Assembly: GCA_022484685.1 (NCBI GenBank) | Contig: JAKVKY010000001.1 | Location: 58,635 to 122,634, forward strand | Length of the DNA stretch: 64,000 bases | From: Acidaminococcaceae bacterium | GTDB lineage: Bacteria; Bacillota; Negativicutes; Acidaminococcales; Acidaminococcaceae | Direction of reading: 5' to 3' | Shown here: one piece after another, positions 9,349 through 17,503 of the stretch | How positions within the stretch are numbered: the stretch's first letter is position 1 | How the letters are laid out: each line of letters begins with the position of its first letter | Position numbers and translations under genes: made by a program | The notes under the pieces: generated by a model | Database searches by the model: none | What the model was told of the DNA's origin: nothing | What the model saw: only the letters and a program-made list of their open reading frames with translations

Positions 9349-11196
9349 ATGCGCGAAATTAAGGGCAATACGAAGGGTTTGAAAGAAGTTATCCTGGAGG
9401 AACTGCGGCAAATCTACGAGCTGGAGGTACCGGCGGCACAGCTGATCACGGAAGAATTAGGGATCAAGCTGGCACAGCTGACCATCAAGACCGGCAGGGA
9501 GATCAGTATCTTTATCTCCCGCGGCGGTCAGGTACTGAGCGTCTCGTTAGGCAGCAGCAACACGGTAGAATTACCGGAACTGGAAGGACGCAGGGGCGTG
9601 GACCGTTTGTGCGGTATCCGCTGTCTGCATACCCATCCGTCCGGCAATCCGGCTTTAAGCGGTGTGGATGTTTCCGCATTGCTGGCCAACCGTCTGGATG
9701 CTATGGTCGCTTTAGGCGTAAATGCTGAAAATCCGGCCAAGTCGCTGCTTACCCTGGGGATGATCACGGGTCAGGATCCGGCTACGGAAACCTACCAGAG
9801 TGAAACCTGGGGACCTTACAACCTGGAAGATGCCGCTGCCATTTATTTTGCCAACTACGTAAGCTCCGTGGAACGGGCTTTAGCCAAACAGTTTACCGGC
9901 ACCTCGTCTAACGATGAGGTGAAGGAACGTGCGATTCTCATCGCCATGGAATATGGTAAAAACACCGAAGCCTGGAGCAGTGAAGATTCTCTGGAAGAAT
10001 TGGCGCAGCTGGCCGATACGGCCGGCGCCGTAGTAGTGCAGAAATTTTTACAGAAACGTCCCAAACCCGACCCGGCTTTCTTTATCGGTAAAGGTAAGGT
10101 AGAGGAGCTGGCTTTATTTGCCCAACAAGAAAACATTGATTTGTGTGTGTTTGATGACGAGCTTTCACCGGCGCAGCAACGCAACATCGAAAAGGTGACG
10201 GGCATCCGCATCCTGGATAGGACCAACCTGATCTTGGATATCTTTGCCCAGCGTGCCAGCACTAATGAAGGCAAGTTACAGGTAGAACTGGCCCAGCTGC
10301 AGTATAATCTGCCGCGTATCATGGGTCAGGGTCTGGTGCTGTCCCGTTTAGGCGGCGGCATCGGTACCCGCGGTCCCGGCGAAACCAAGTTGGAAGTGGA
10401 CCGTCGTCACATCCGTACCCGTATTAGTTATTTAAACGAATGTCTGGACAAGATTAAGGGCGTGCGCGACCTGCATAAGGTCAAACGTACCAAGAATCAG
10501 ATTCCTACTATCAGCCTGGTAGGTTATACCAATGCTGGTAAGTCCACGTTGCTGAATCTGTTGACCCATTCGGATATTTATGCTAAGGATCAGTTGTTCG
10601 CCACTTTGGATCCCACTACCCGGCAGTTAGAGCTGCCGGATAATCAGCGCGCCGTGCTGACCGATACCGTCGGTTTTATTCAGCGTTTGCCCCACCAGTT
10701 GGTAGCAGCTTTCAAGTCTACCTTGGAAGTGGTGAAGGATGCTGATTTATTACTGCACGTGGTGGATGTCAGCCACCCGCTGTATGCGGAACAAAGTAAA
10801 GCCGTATACAATGTTTTGGCCGAGCTGGAGGCCCAGGATAAAAATATCCTCACCGTCTTTAATAAGATTGACCGTCTGCCGGCTGGCGATGGTTTATTAA
10901 AACGGCTGCAAAACCAGCCCGACAGTGTTTGTATCTCGGCCGCTACCGGTCAGGGCATACCTGAACTTTTACAGGCTATCGCCAACCGGCTGCGTTTACG
11001 CATGGCTGAACAAAGTTATTTATTCCCCTATAACGAAGCTCAGTTAGAAAATCAGATTTATCAGGCAGGTACGGTGCTGAGTAAGGAATATCTTGCCGAA
11101 GGCGTCCTGGTCAAGGCCCGTTTAAACCTGGAAGACGCTGATAAATACTCTAAATATTTATATGAAGGGAAATTAAAGGATGAAACCACAGACTAA
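9349..11196 (+). CDS. hflX: GTPase HflX with long N-terminal JAMM-like extension
   Basis: Ribosome-associated GTPase that splits stalled or stressed 70S ribosomes. Canonical HflX occupies about residue 200 onward: the HflX N-domain (DPAFFIGKGKVEEL), the RQLELPDNQ region, and a G domain with GYTNAGKSTLLN (about residue 390), DTVGFIQRLP and NKID. About 190 residues precede it and include HTHPSGNPALSGVD (bases about 9628-9671), which fits the JAMM metal-binding spacing HxH-x10-D. The usual length is near 420 aa; this is about 615. GTG 9340 and ATG 9343 are alternatives, but GAGAAGGGG at 9332-9340 is best spaced for ATG 9349. The end overlaps ynbB by 17 bases. Confidence 0.92.
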   Translation: MREIKGNTKGLKEVILEELRQIYELEVPAAQLITEELGIKLAQLTIKTGREISIFISRGGQVLSVSLGSSNTVELPELEGRRGVDRLCGIRCLHTHPSGNPALSGVDVSALLANRLDAMVALGVNAENPAKSLLTLGMITGQDPATETYQSETWGPYNLEDAAAIYFANYVSSVERALAKQFTGTSSNDEVKERAILIAMEYGKNTEAWSSEDSLEELAQLADTAGAVVVQKFLQKRPKPDPAFFIGKGKVEELALFAQQENIDLCVFDDELSPAQQRNIEKVTGIRILDRTNLILDIFAQRASTNEGKLQVELAQLQYNLPRIMGQGLVLSRLGGGIGTRGPGETKLEVDRRHIRTRISYLNECLDKIKGVRDLHKVKRTKNQIPTISLVGYTNAGKSTLLNLLTHSDIYAKDQLFATLDPTTRQLELPDNQRAVLTDTVGFIQRLPHQLVAAFKSTLEVVKDADLLLHVVDVSHPLYAEQSKAVYNVLAELEAQDKNILTVFNKIDRLPAGDGLLKRLQNQPDSVCISAATGQGIPELLQAIANRLRLRMAEQSYLFPYNEAQLENQIYQAGTVLSKEYLAEGVLVKARLNLEDADKYSKYLYEGKLKDETTD

Positions 11197-12442
11197 ATTT
11201 GATGTAAAAATAATGGAAGCAGCTTTAGCCCAAATCAAGAGTGACTCTCGTGTTTATGATAAGATTGCTTTAAAAAATACCCAGAAAGTCATGGAAGCCT
11301 TTAGAAAAGAGCGGGTAGCAGATTATTATTTAAAACCTACTACCGGTTACGCGTACGGCGATGTAGGCCGGGAAGCTTTGGATAAGATTTATTGCCATAT
11401 CTTCCATACTGAAGCTGCCCTGGTCCGTTCTCAGTTTGTTTCCGGCACTCATGCTTTAGCGGTAGCCATGTTAGGCAACCTTAAACCCGGTGATGAGGTT
11501 ATCGGTGCTACCGGTACACCTTATGATACCATGCAGACCATCATTGGTGCCGTGAAAAAGACTCCCGGTTCCCTGGTGGACATCGGTGTTAAGTATCGGG
11601 AAATTCCTATGCGGGGAAGGCGCTATGATCTGGCTAAGCTGGCGGCATCTATCACGCCTGCTACCAAGATGGTACATATCCAAAGGTCCTGCGGTTACAG
11701 TCAAGAGCGGGAAACTTTAAGCGTACTAGAGATTGGCGAGATTATCAAATGCGTCAAGAATGTTAATCCCAAGATTATTTGCTTTGTGGATAATTGCTAT
11801 GGTGAATTTGTAGAAACCATGGAGCCCACGGATGTGGGTGCAGATTTGATGGCCGGTTCCCTGATTAAGAATCTGGGCGGCGGCATTGCTCCTACCGGTG
11901 GTTATATTGTGGGCAAGGAAGAACTGGTGTACAAGGCGGCCTGCCGTTTAACCGTCCCCGGTCTAGCCGGAGAGATGGGGGCCACCCTGGGGGATACGGC
12001 CAGGGAATTCTATCAGGGATTGTTCCTGGCGCCTCATGTGGTGATGCAAGCTGTCAAAACAGCTATCTATGCTTCAATTATTTTTTATAATCTTGGCTAT
12101 AAGGTTAAGCCCGATACCGTGGGAACCAGGCATGATATTATCCAGTGCATTACCTTAAATTCGCCGCGGGCGCTGGAAGCATTTTGCCAGGCCATCCAAT
12201 GTAATTCTCCCATCGATTCTAATGTGGTTCCGGAAAAAGGCTACTTACCAGGTTATGCCGATCCGGTCATCATGGCTGCCGGTACTTTTGTGCAGGGAGC
12301 TTCCATTGAATTGAGTGCGGACGGACCTATGCGTGAGCCATATAATGTGTTCCTACAGGGAGGTTTAACTTTTGAACACGGGATACTGGCTGTAAATGCG
12401 GCGGCAGTAATGATTGGTCCCAACGTTAAAAGCAAAAAATAA
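11180..12442 (+). CDS. ynbB: YnbB family PLP-dependent lyase (methionine gamma-lyase-like, 'aluminium resistance' family)
   Basis: PLP enzyme of the Cys/Met metabolism superfamily; the physiological reaction of YnbB proteins is not settled. The family hallmark near the N-terminus (KPTTGYAYGDVGREALDKIY), FVSGTHALAVAMLGNLKPGD, and the presumed Schiff-base lysine in AGSLIKNLGGGIAPTGGY are visible. Length is 420 aa. The hflX-ynbB order is conserved in many Firmicutes, and here the ATG lies inside the 3' end of hflX. It ends before a bidirectional terminator shared with lexA on the other strand. Confidence 0.88.
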   Translation: MKPQTKFDVKIMEAALAQIKSDSRVYDKIALKNTQKVMEAFRKERVADYYLKPTTGYAYGDVGREALDKIYCHIFHTEAALVRSQFVSGTHALAVAMLGNLKPGDEVIGATGTPYDTMQTIIGAVKKTPGSLVDIGVKYREIPMRGRRYDLAKLAASITPATKMVHIQRSCGYSQERETLSVLEIGEIIKCVKNVNPKIICFVDNCYGEFVETMEPTDVGADLMAGSLIKNLGGGIAPTGGYIVGKEELVYKAACRLTVPGLAGEMGATLGDTAREFYQGLFLAPHVVMQAVKTAIYASIIFYNLGYKVKPDTVGTRHDIIQCITLNSPRALEAFCQAIQCNSPIDSNVVPEKGYLPGYADPVIMAAGTFVQGASIELSADGPMREPYNVFLQGGLTFEHGILAVNAAAVMIGPNVKSKK

Positions 12443-12525
12443 ACCAGAAATAATACCAGAATGATACCATGATGACATCACAAAAGCATCATTGGCATAT
12501 TTAAATCGACAAAGTCCACGTAAAA

Positions 12526-12561
12526 AAGACAAGGTACACAGAAATTTGTGTACCTTGTCTT
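12526..12561. terminator. Bidirectional terminator between ynbB and lexA
   Basis: Perfect 15-bp stem (AAGACAAGGTACACA, 12526-12540, with its complement at 12547-12561) and a 6-base loop. It is flanked by A6 on the left and TACTTTT on the right, so it can stop transcription from ynbB (+) and lexA (-), which converge here. Confidence 0.9.
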
Positions 12562-12593
12562 ACTTTTAAACAGTGATTAAACTTTTAAATAGC

Positions 12594-13259
12594 TTATAAC
12601 ATCCGGAACAAGGCAATGACTTTACCCATGATTTGAATATTATCTTTGCCCATGATAGGTTTATAGGCAGGATTTTCCGGTTGCAAACGGATGTTACGTA
12701 AATCTTTGAAATATCTCTTGACGGTTGTATCCTCGCCATCAATTAAAGCAACCACAATATCGCCGTTGTTCGCATAATTTTGTTTACGGGCGATAATATA
12801 ATCATGATCAAGGATACCGGCATTAATCATACTGTCACCGGACACTGCGAGCATGAACACATCTTCACTGGCGCCAATCAAATCTTGTGGGATAGGGTAG
12901 GTTTCCTCAATATTTTCTACGGCCAGGATGGGAATACCCGCCGTAACTTTACCAACCAGTGGAACAGGAACAACTGTTTTATTACGCCAGGAAGCTTCCT
13001 GGGTTAATTCAATAGCCCGGGGTTTAGCGCTGTCCCTTTGGATGAAGCCCATGTTCTGCAAAGTATGCAGATGATTATGTACGCTGGCAGTAGAAGAAAG
13101 ACCAATGCCGCTGCAAATTTCCCGTACTGAAGGAGGATAACCTTTGCTCTGGGTGAAATCCCGGATGAAGTTTAAAACTTGTTTCTGGCGCTCTGTAAGC
13201 ATAGCTTCTGTGTAGACGCCATCAAAATCCTTGGGGATAAGGCTTTTATGTCTGGCCAT
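12594..13259 (-). CDS. lexA: SOS repressor LexA
   Basis: Repressor of the DNA-damage response that self-cleaves when bound to RecA filaments. It has an N-terminal winged HTH (LTERQKQVLNFIRDF, GYPPSVREIC, SSTASVHNHL), the Ala-Gly cleavage site in KVTAGIPI, and the Ser/Lys catalytic pair in GDSMINAGI and DTTVKRYF. Length is 221 aa. The frame stays open upstream, but CAT at 13257-13259 has AGGAGGT directly ahead on the minus strand and gives the family N-terminus. Its promoter carries two palindromes suited to autoregulation. Confidence 0.95.
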   Translation of the reverse strand: MARHKSLIPKDFDGVYTEAMLTERQKQVLNFIRDFTQSKGYPPSVREICSGIGLSSTASVHNHLHTLQNMGFIQRDSAKPRAIELTQEASWRNKTVVPVPLVGKVTAGIPILAVENIEETYPIPQDLIGASEDVFMLAVSGDSMINAGILDHDYIIARKQNYANNGDIVVALIDGEDTTVKRYFKDLRNIRLQPENPAYKPIMGKDNIQIMGKVIALFRML

Positions 13260-13287
13260 AGCATACCTCCTGTAATTTATTAAGATA

Positions 13288-13323
13288 ATTATAACAGATG
13301 GACAAGTGTTTGTCAAACGTTTG
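13288..13323 (-). promoter_or_regulatory. lexA promoter with two overlapping palindromic operator candidates
   Basis: On the minus strand TTGACA (13311-13316), a 17-base spacer and TATAAT (13288-13293) form a full consensus sigma-A promoter. CAAACGTTTG (13314-13323) overlaps the -35 and CAAGTGTTTG (13303-13312) lies in the spacer; their start points are 11 bases apart, so they fall on the same helix face. The match to CAA-N4-TTG suggests LexA binding sites, although the Bacillus box is GAAC-N4-GTTC. Confidence 0.8.
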
Positions 13324-13628
13324 TTCTTCAATAAGAAAAACAAACTAACATTTTGAAAAAAGTAAAATTACAAAATTTAGCGTCCGATAATATATATTAT
13401 GTTAAATTTTATTTCAAAAAGTAAATCTAAGTTGTGTACTTAAACCCATACCAGGTAAATTTTAGAGCTTATAGGTTCATCCAAGACGTCCTTAAGTCTT
13501 CCGGCCATAAAAAATCCGGGGTCCGTGCCCCGGATTCTCTCCTTAATATAGTTTGTTCCTACCATAATATTTTCCAAGCTTTAACTTTGCTTGTGGTAAA
13601 ACCTATTTTTACGTTGGCAGCCACCTAG
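13324..13628. other. AT-rich intergenic region between lexA and the exported-protein gene
   Basis: About 300 bases with no convincing gene. It holds the upstream flank of the lexA promoter, an AT-rich patch (13385-13425) and one strong hairpin terminator (13508-13536). A 64-codon open frame at 13434-13628 runs through the terminator and has no ribosome-binding site, so it is not called. Confidence 0.5.
13508..13536 (-). terminator. Terminator downstream of the exported-protein gene
   Basis: A 9-bp stem AATCCGGGG/CCCCGGATT with a 6-base loop, followed on the minus strand by TTTT. It lies about 95 bases beyond the stop of the gene at 13629-15137. Confidence 0.8.
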
Positions 13629-15137
13629 TTATTTAGAAAATAACTGCAGGCTCTGGTATAGTTTCTCCCTGCCGTTGCCTGCGGTAGTTTTCTTGTCCTG
13701 GCCAGGATCTTTTTCTTGGTTTACCTTCCGTAAATAACTTACGCTGCCAAATTTATCTGTGGTAAAACCAATCTTGGCATCATAGTTCAGCCGGGTTTTG
13801 TTCGAATCATTTAATTCATACTGGCTGGCCAGGGTCAGTACGCCGTGACGTGAATCCATGGTCAACTGATGACTTTGCTGCAGTGTTTTCAGAGTAGCAT
13901 CCTGAGGGGAAAAATTATCCTTAGCATCAGCATCCGTCTTAGCTGTCGTTTCTAAAGCCTTGAAAAAGGTATTCAGGAACTTGGTCGTTTCTTCCTTATT
14001 TTTTAAATAGCCGGCGTACGGCGCTTCCTTTTTATTCTGGTAACTGGTCAGAGTCAACACTTCCGTCATACCGTCCAAAAATTTATGGGAACGACTGGTG
14101 AAAAGCTCAGCAAAATTGGTGGCCAGTCCTTCCTGGATCAGGCCTTTATAATTTTTAGCCGTTAACTGATCCAGGTTCCCACTAATCAGTGTGATGGTAC
14201 TAAGCGGCATCAGCAAAGTAGTACTGGCAGTTTGCTGATTGTTGGCCGTCTGGTAACGGGTATAGAACCATTCTGGCGGTAGCGGCACCGTTAAGCCCAG
14301 GGTTTGGTCTTGGACAGCTAGGGTGCTGTCCTTACTTACAGGCAGGGCCTGAAAAGATTTCAGAAAATTACTTTCCAGCTGCTGATAATAAGCTGTACGT
14401 GCCTTGGCCCGGTCGCTATATTTGTTTTTGATGCTCTTTTCTTTGAAGGGCGAATGTTCCTTTAGTTCATCCTCTTGCTGTTTGCTGGTATCTTCCTGGG
14501 GAACGGCACTTATCAGCGCATACAGCCGGTCCTGGGAAGAGGTCAAGGCTATACGGAGGTTCAGCTGTGGTTTTGCCTGTTCCTCAATAACCTTCTTCCT
14601 ATCATCTTTCTTGCCTGCGTCCTTTTCAGGTACCTCGTTTTCCAGGGCGAGCACGATAAATTTTTTGCCGTCCTCTTCCCTGCTGCTGACCTTATAACTT
14701 GCAGGCAGCGTGTCCTTAGCCAGAACATCAAAAGGCACCATGTGGCCCTGGGTCGTTAAAAAATTGGCCGGCTCGTAAAACTTGGGCGTCCACTTTTGGG
14801 TATCCACATGGCTGCGTTCCAGCAGCTGGATATCGGACCAGGTCTTATTAAACTCACGGGTGGTAAATTTATGGGCCAACAGTTTATTGACCGCCTGGGG
14901 TTCCAGAGCGACCACCATGTTAAAATCTTTTTCCTGTTTCTGCAGTTCCGGGATCTGGGCGCCGCTGTCTCCGCTATACAGGAAACCGGGACCGGCAATT
15001 TGCAGATGCTGCGCCGGTAATTCTACCTGATAACCGGCCTGCGCATCTCGATAAGGCGCGGCCAGAGTGCTCGCCGTAAGCGCACACGTCAGGACCGACG
15101 TCAATAAAGTACAGCCGGTAAGGCAGCTTTTGTTCAT
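13629..15137 (-). CDS. Predicted exported protein of unknown function
   Basis: Not recognised. The first about 26 residues form a clear Sec signal peptide (basic MNKSC start, hydrophobic core, ASTLAA before the likely cut), so the 475-residue mature part should act outside the inner membrane. It is rich in Lys, Gln, Thr and Ser, has no further membrane segment and almost no cysteine. Two stretches that each end in a similar NFLKSFQAL / KFLNTFFKAL helix (about residues 255 and 385) hint at a duplicated unit; this is inference. ATG 15137 has GGAGG six bases ahead and begins the signal peptide, so it is preferred over 15161. It follows nfnB by about 100 bases and has its own terminator. Confidence 0.65.
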   Translation of the reverse strand: MNKSCLTGCTLLTSVLTCALTASTLAAPYRDAQAGYQVELPAQHLQIAGPGFLYSGDSGAQIPELQKQEKDFNMVVALEPQAVNKLLAHKFTTREFNKTWSDIQLLERSHVDTQKWTPKFYEPANFLTTQGHMVPFDVLAKDTLPASYKVSSREEDGKKFIVLALENEVPEKDAGKKDDRKKVIEEQAKPQLNLRIALTSSQDRLYALISAVPQEDTSKQQEDELKEHSPFKEKSIKNKYSDRAKARTAYYQQLESNFLKSFQALPVSKDSTLAVQDQTLGLTVPLPPEWFYTRYQTANNQQTASTTLLMPLSTITLISGNLDQLTAKNYKGLIQEGLATNFAELFTSRSHKFLDGMTEVLTLTSYQNKKEAPYAGYLKNKEETTKFLNTFFKALETTAKTDADAKDNFSPQDATLKTLQQSHQLTMDSRHGVLTLASQYELNDSNKTRLNYDAKIGFTTDKFGSVSYLRKVNQEKDPGQDKKTTAGNGREKLYQSLQLFSK

Positions 15138-15235
15138 ACAAGGCCTCCATCTGATTTTCACACATCATGGACCAACTTTAGCAAAACTTTTCCTAAGCAG
15201 ATTAAACGCTAGTTTTATTGCAGCTTGCTGCCAAT

Positions 15236-16621
15236 TTACGCCTGTTTTTGTAAATAAGCATCCATGGCCTGGGCTGCTTTTTTGCCGGCGCCCATGGCCG
15301 AGATAACCGTGGCCGCGCCGGTGACGATATCACCACCGGCAAAGACACCGGGGATGGAAGTGGCTTCAGTGGCATCTACTACGATATTGCCACGTTTCGT
15401 AACGTTCAGGTCCGGCGTAGTTTGTTTCAGGAGCGGGTTGGCGCCCTGGCCGATAGCCATGACCACCATGTCCACATCCAGGACAAAGTTGGAGCCGGGA
15501 ATTTCCTGTGGTGAACGTCTGCCGGAGGCATCAGGTGCCCCCAGTTCCATCTGTATACATTCCAAACCGGTGACCCAGCCCTGGTCGTTACCCAGGATCT
15601 GCGCGGGGTTATGCAGTAACTTAAACTCAATACCTTCCGCCTTGGCGTGGCCTACTTCTTCCTTACGGGCCGGCAGTTCAGCTTCGCCGCGGCGATAGAC
15701 GATGTACACATGTTCGGCGCCTAAACGCATGGCGGTCCGGGCCGCATCCATAGCCACGTTGCCCCCGCCTACCACGGCAACTTTCTTGCCTACATAGACC
15801 GGCGTAGCCACTTGCGGGAATTTATAAGCACCCATCAGGTTGACCCGGGTTAAAAATTCATTGGCAGCGTACACGCCGTTTAAATTTTCACCGGGAATAT
15901 GCATGAAATGCGGCAGACCGGCGCCGGTACCGATATAGACGGCGGCAAAACCTTCTTCCTGCATTAAATCGGCAATCGTAAAAGTTTTGCCGATGATGGC
16001 GTTAGGGATAATTTTTACGCCCAGGCGTTCCAGGTTTTTAATCTCGTATTGCACGATGTCCTTAGGCAGACGGAACGGTGGAATGCCGTACATCAAAACA
16101 CCGCCGGCTGCATGCAGGGCCTCAAAAATCGTGACCTGATAACCTAACTTGGCCAGGTCCCCTGCCGCTGTTAAACCGGAAGGGCCGCTGCCGATGATGG
16201 CCACTTTTTGCTTTTTAGCAACCCCGGCTGACGCCGGAGTGATCTTTTCCAGGTTGTGAGTACGGGCATAGTCCGCCACAAATCTTTCTAGGCGGCCAAT
16301 CGCTACCGGTTCGCCCTTGATACCAAGGATACATTTGCTTTCACACTGGCTTTCCTGGGGGCAGACCCGGCCGCATACCGCCGGCAAGCTATTTTTTTGT
16401 TTCAGGATGGCGATAGCCTCCGCAAACTTTCCTTCGCTGACCGCGTGGATGAATTTGGGAATATAGACGTTTACGGGACAACCCGTAACGCACATGGGTT
16501 TGGGGCAGTTCAAGCAGCGCTGCGCCTCATCTATGGCCGTTTTCTCGGTGTAACCGGTGGCCACCTCGTCAAAATTATGTTTCCGCACCTCTGCCGCTTG
16601 TTCCGGCATCGGGTTTCTCAT
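15236..16621 (-). CDS. nfnB: NfnB: NADPH-dependent glutamate synthase small-chain-like flavoprotein, large subunit of bifurcating transhydrogenase
   Basis: Flavin/Fe-S protein of the GltD family. N-terminal cysteine clusters CLNCPKPMCVTGCP and CGRVCPQESQCESKC bind two [4Fe-4S] centres. GSGPSGLTAAGDLAKLGY and VVGGGNVAMDAARTA are the two dinucleotide-binding folds. The stand-alone gene is often annotated gltA, but the overlapping partner is an FNR-type subunit with a [2Fe-2S] motif, the arrangement of NfnAB (reduced ferredoxin plus NADH with NADP+) and sulfide dehydrogenase SudAB. ATG 16621 overlaps the nfnA stop (ATGA) with GGAGG ahead; it ends in AYLQKQA. No glutamate synthase large subunit is nearby. 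Confidence 0.87.
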   Translation of the reverse strand: MRNPMPEQAAEVRKHNFDEVATGYTEKTAIDEAQRCLNCPKPMCVTGCPVNVYIPKFIHAVSEGKFAEAIAILKQKNSLPAVCGRVCPQESQCESKCILGIKGEPVAIGRLERFVADYARTHNLEKITPASAGVAKKQKVAIIGSGPSGLTAAGDLAKLGYQVTIFEALHAAGGVLMYGIPPFRLPKDIVQYEIKNLERLGVKIIPNAIIGKTFTIADLMQEEGFAAVYIGTGAGLPHFMHIPGENLNGVYAANEFLTRVNLMGAYKFPQVATPVYVGKKVAVVGGGNVAMDAARTAMRLGAEHVYIVYRRGEAELPARKEEVGHAKAEGIEFKLLHNPAQILGNDQGWVTGLECIQMELGAPDASGRRSPQEIPGSNFVLDVDMVVMAIGQGANPLLKQTTPDLNVTKRGNIVVDATEATSIPGVFAGGDIVTGAATVISAMGAGKKAAQAMDAYLQKQA

Positions 16622-17460
16622 TCCTCCACGCATTTGCAATGACCTCCGCAACTATAAGGAAGTGCTTCCTGATTTTTATACATCTTCTGGCGTTCCATCA
16701 GGTTGACAAAATCTACCTGATGACCGTCAAACTCGGGACCATCCACACAGGCAAAATAATTTTCCCCGCCGACAGTGACACGGCAGCCGCCGCACATACC
16801 GGTGCCGTCTACCATGATGGTGTTCAGGCTGACGGCCGTCTTGGTGTGAAAAGGTTTAGTGGTGGCGGCCACATTCTTCATCATGATGACCGGGCCGATG
16901 GCGATGACGTAATCCACCTTGTCGCCCCGGGTGAGCATTTCCTTGAGGGGGTCTGTGACAAAACCTTTGTGACCTTCGGTACCATCGTCCGTGGCAATGA
17001 TCAGTTCGTCACTGACGGCGCGCATCTTGTCCACCCAGATTAAAATATTTTTGCTGCGGGCGCCGATGATGGAGATAACCTTATTCCCCAGGGCTTTATA
17101 AGCCCTGGCGATGGGATAAACCGGCGCTACCCCGATACCACCGCCTACACAGACCACGGTACCGAATTTTTTCATCTCCGAAGGACGGCCTAAAGGACCG
17201 GCCACATCCAGGATCTCGTCCCCTGCCTGGAAATCCTGGCAGAAGTGTTTGGTAGTATTACCTACGGCCTGGACGATTAAGGTGATGGTTCCCGCCTCAC
17301 GGTCAAAATCACCGATGGTCAGGGGAATCCTTTCACTAGTTTCATCAACACGGATGATGACGAATTGTCCCGGCTGACATCTATGGGTGACCAGCGGTGC
17401 CGCGACCACGAATTCAAAAACGGCAGGCGCCAGTTCCGCCTTACGTAAAATTTTAGCCAT
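16618..17460 (-). CDS. nfnA: NfnA: FNR-type flavoprotein subunit with [2Fe-2S] site
   Basis: Ferredoxin-NADP+ reductase/dihydroorotate dehydrogenase electron-transfer family. It shows an FAD-binding domain (CQPGQFVIIRVDETSERIPLTI), an NAD-binding fold (VVCVGGGIGVAPVYPIARAYKALG) and a C-terminal cysteine cluster (MCGGCRV with a later FACVDGPEFDGH) for a [2Fe-2S] centre. A PyrK role is less likely because the partner is an NfnB-like protein rather than PyrD. ATG 17460 has AGGAGG about 10 bases ahead; the longer open frame to 17514 is discounted. It is the upstream member of the nfnAB pair and follows mtaD by 43 bases. Confidence 0.87.
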   Translation of the reverse strand: MAKILRKAELAPAVFEFVVAAPLVTHRCQPGQFVIIRVDETSERIPLTIGDFDREAGTITLIVQAVGNTTKHFCQDFQAGDEILDVAGPLGRPSEMKKFGTVVCVGGGIGVAPVYPIARAYKALGNKVISIIGARSKNILIWVDKMRAVSDELIIATDDGTEGHKGFVTDPLKEMLTRGDKVDYVIAIGPVIMMKNVAATTKPFHTKTAVSLNTIMVDGTGMCGGCRVTVGGENYFACVDGPEFDGHQVDFVNLMERQKMYKNQEALPYSCGGHCKCVEE

Positions 17461-17503
17461 GCTCAGAAATCCTCCTCTAAAACATATGTAGTGGTTACAA
17501 CTT

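Noticed and set aside
13434..13628. 64-codon plus-strand open frame
   Set aside because: Runs through the terminator hairpin at 13508-13536, has no ribosome-binding site and no family resemblance.
15217..15233. Terminator between nfnB and the exported-protein gene
   Set aside because: The GGCAGC/GCTGC repeat leaves almost no loop and has no U-run.
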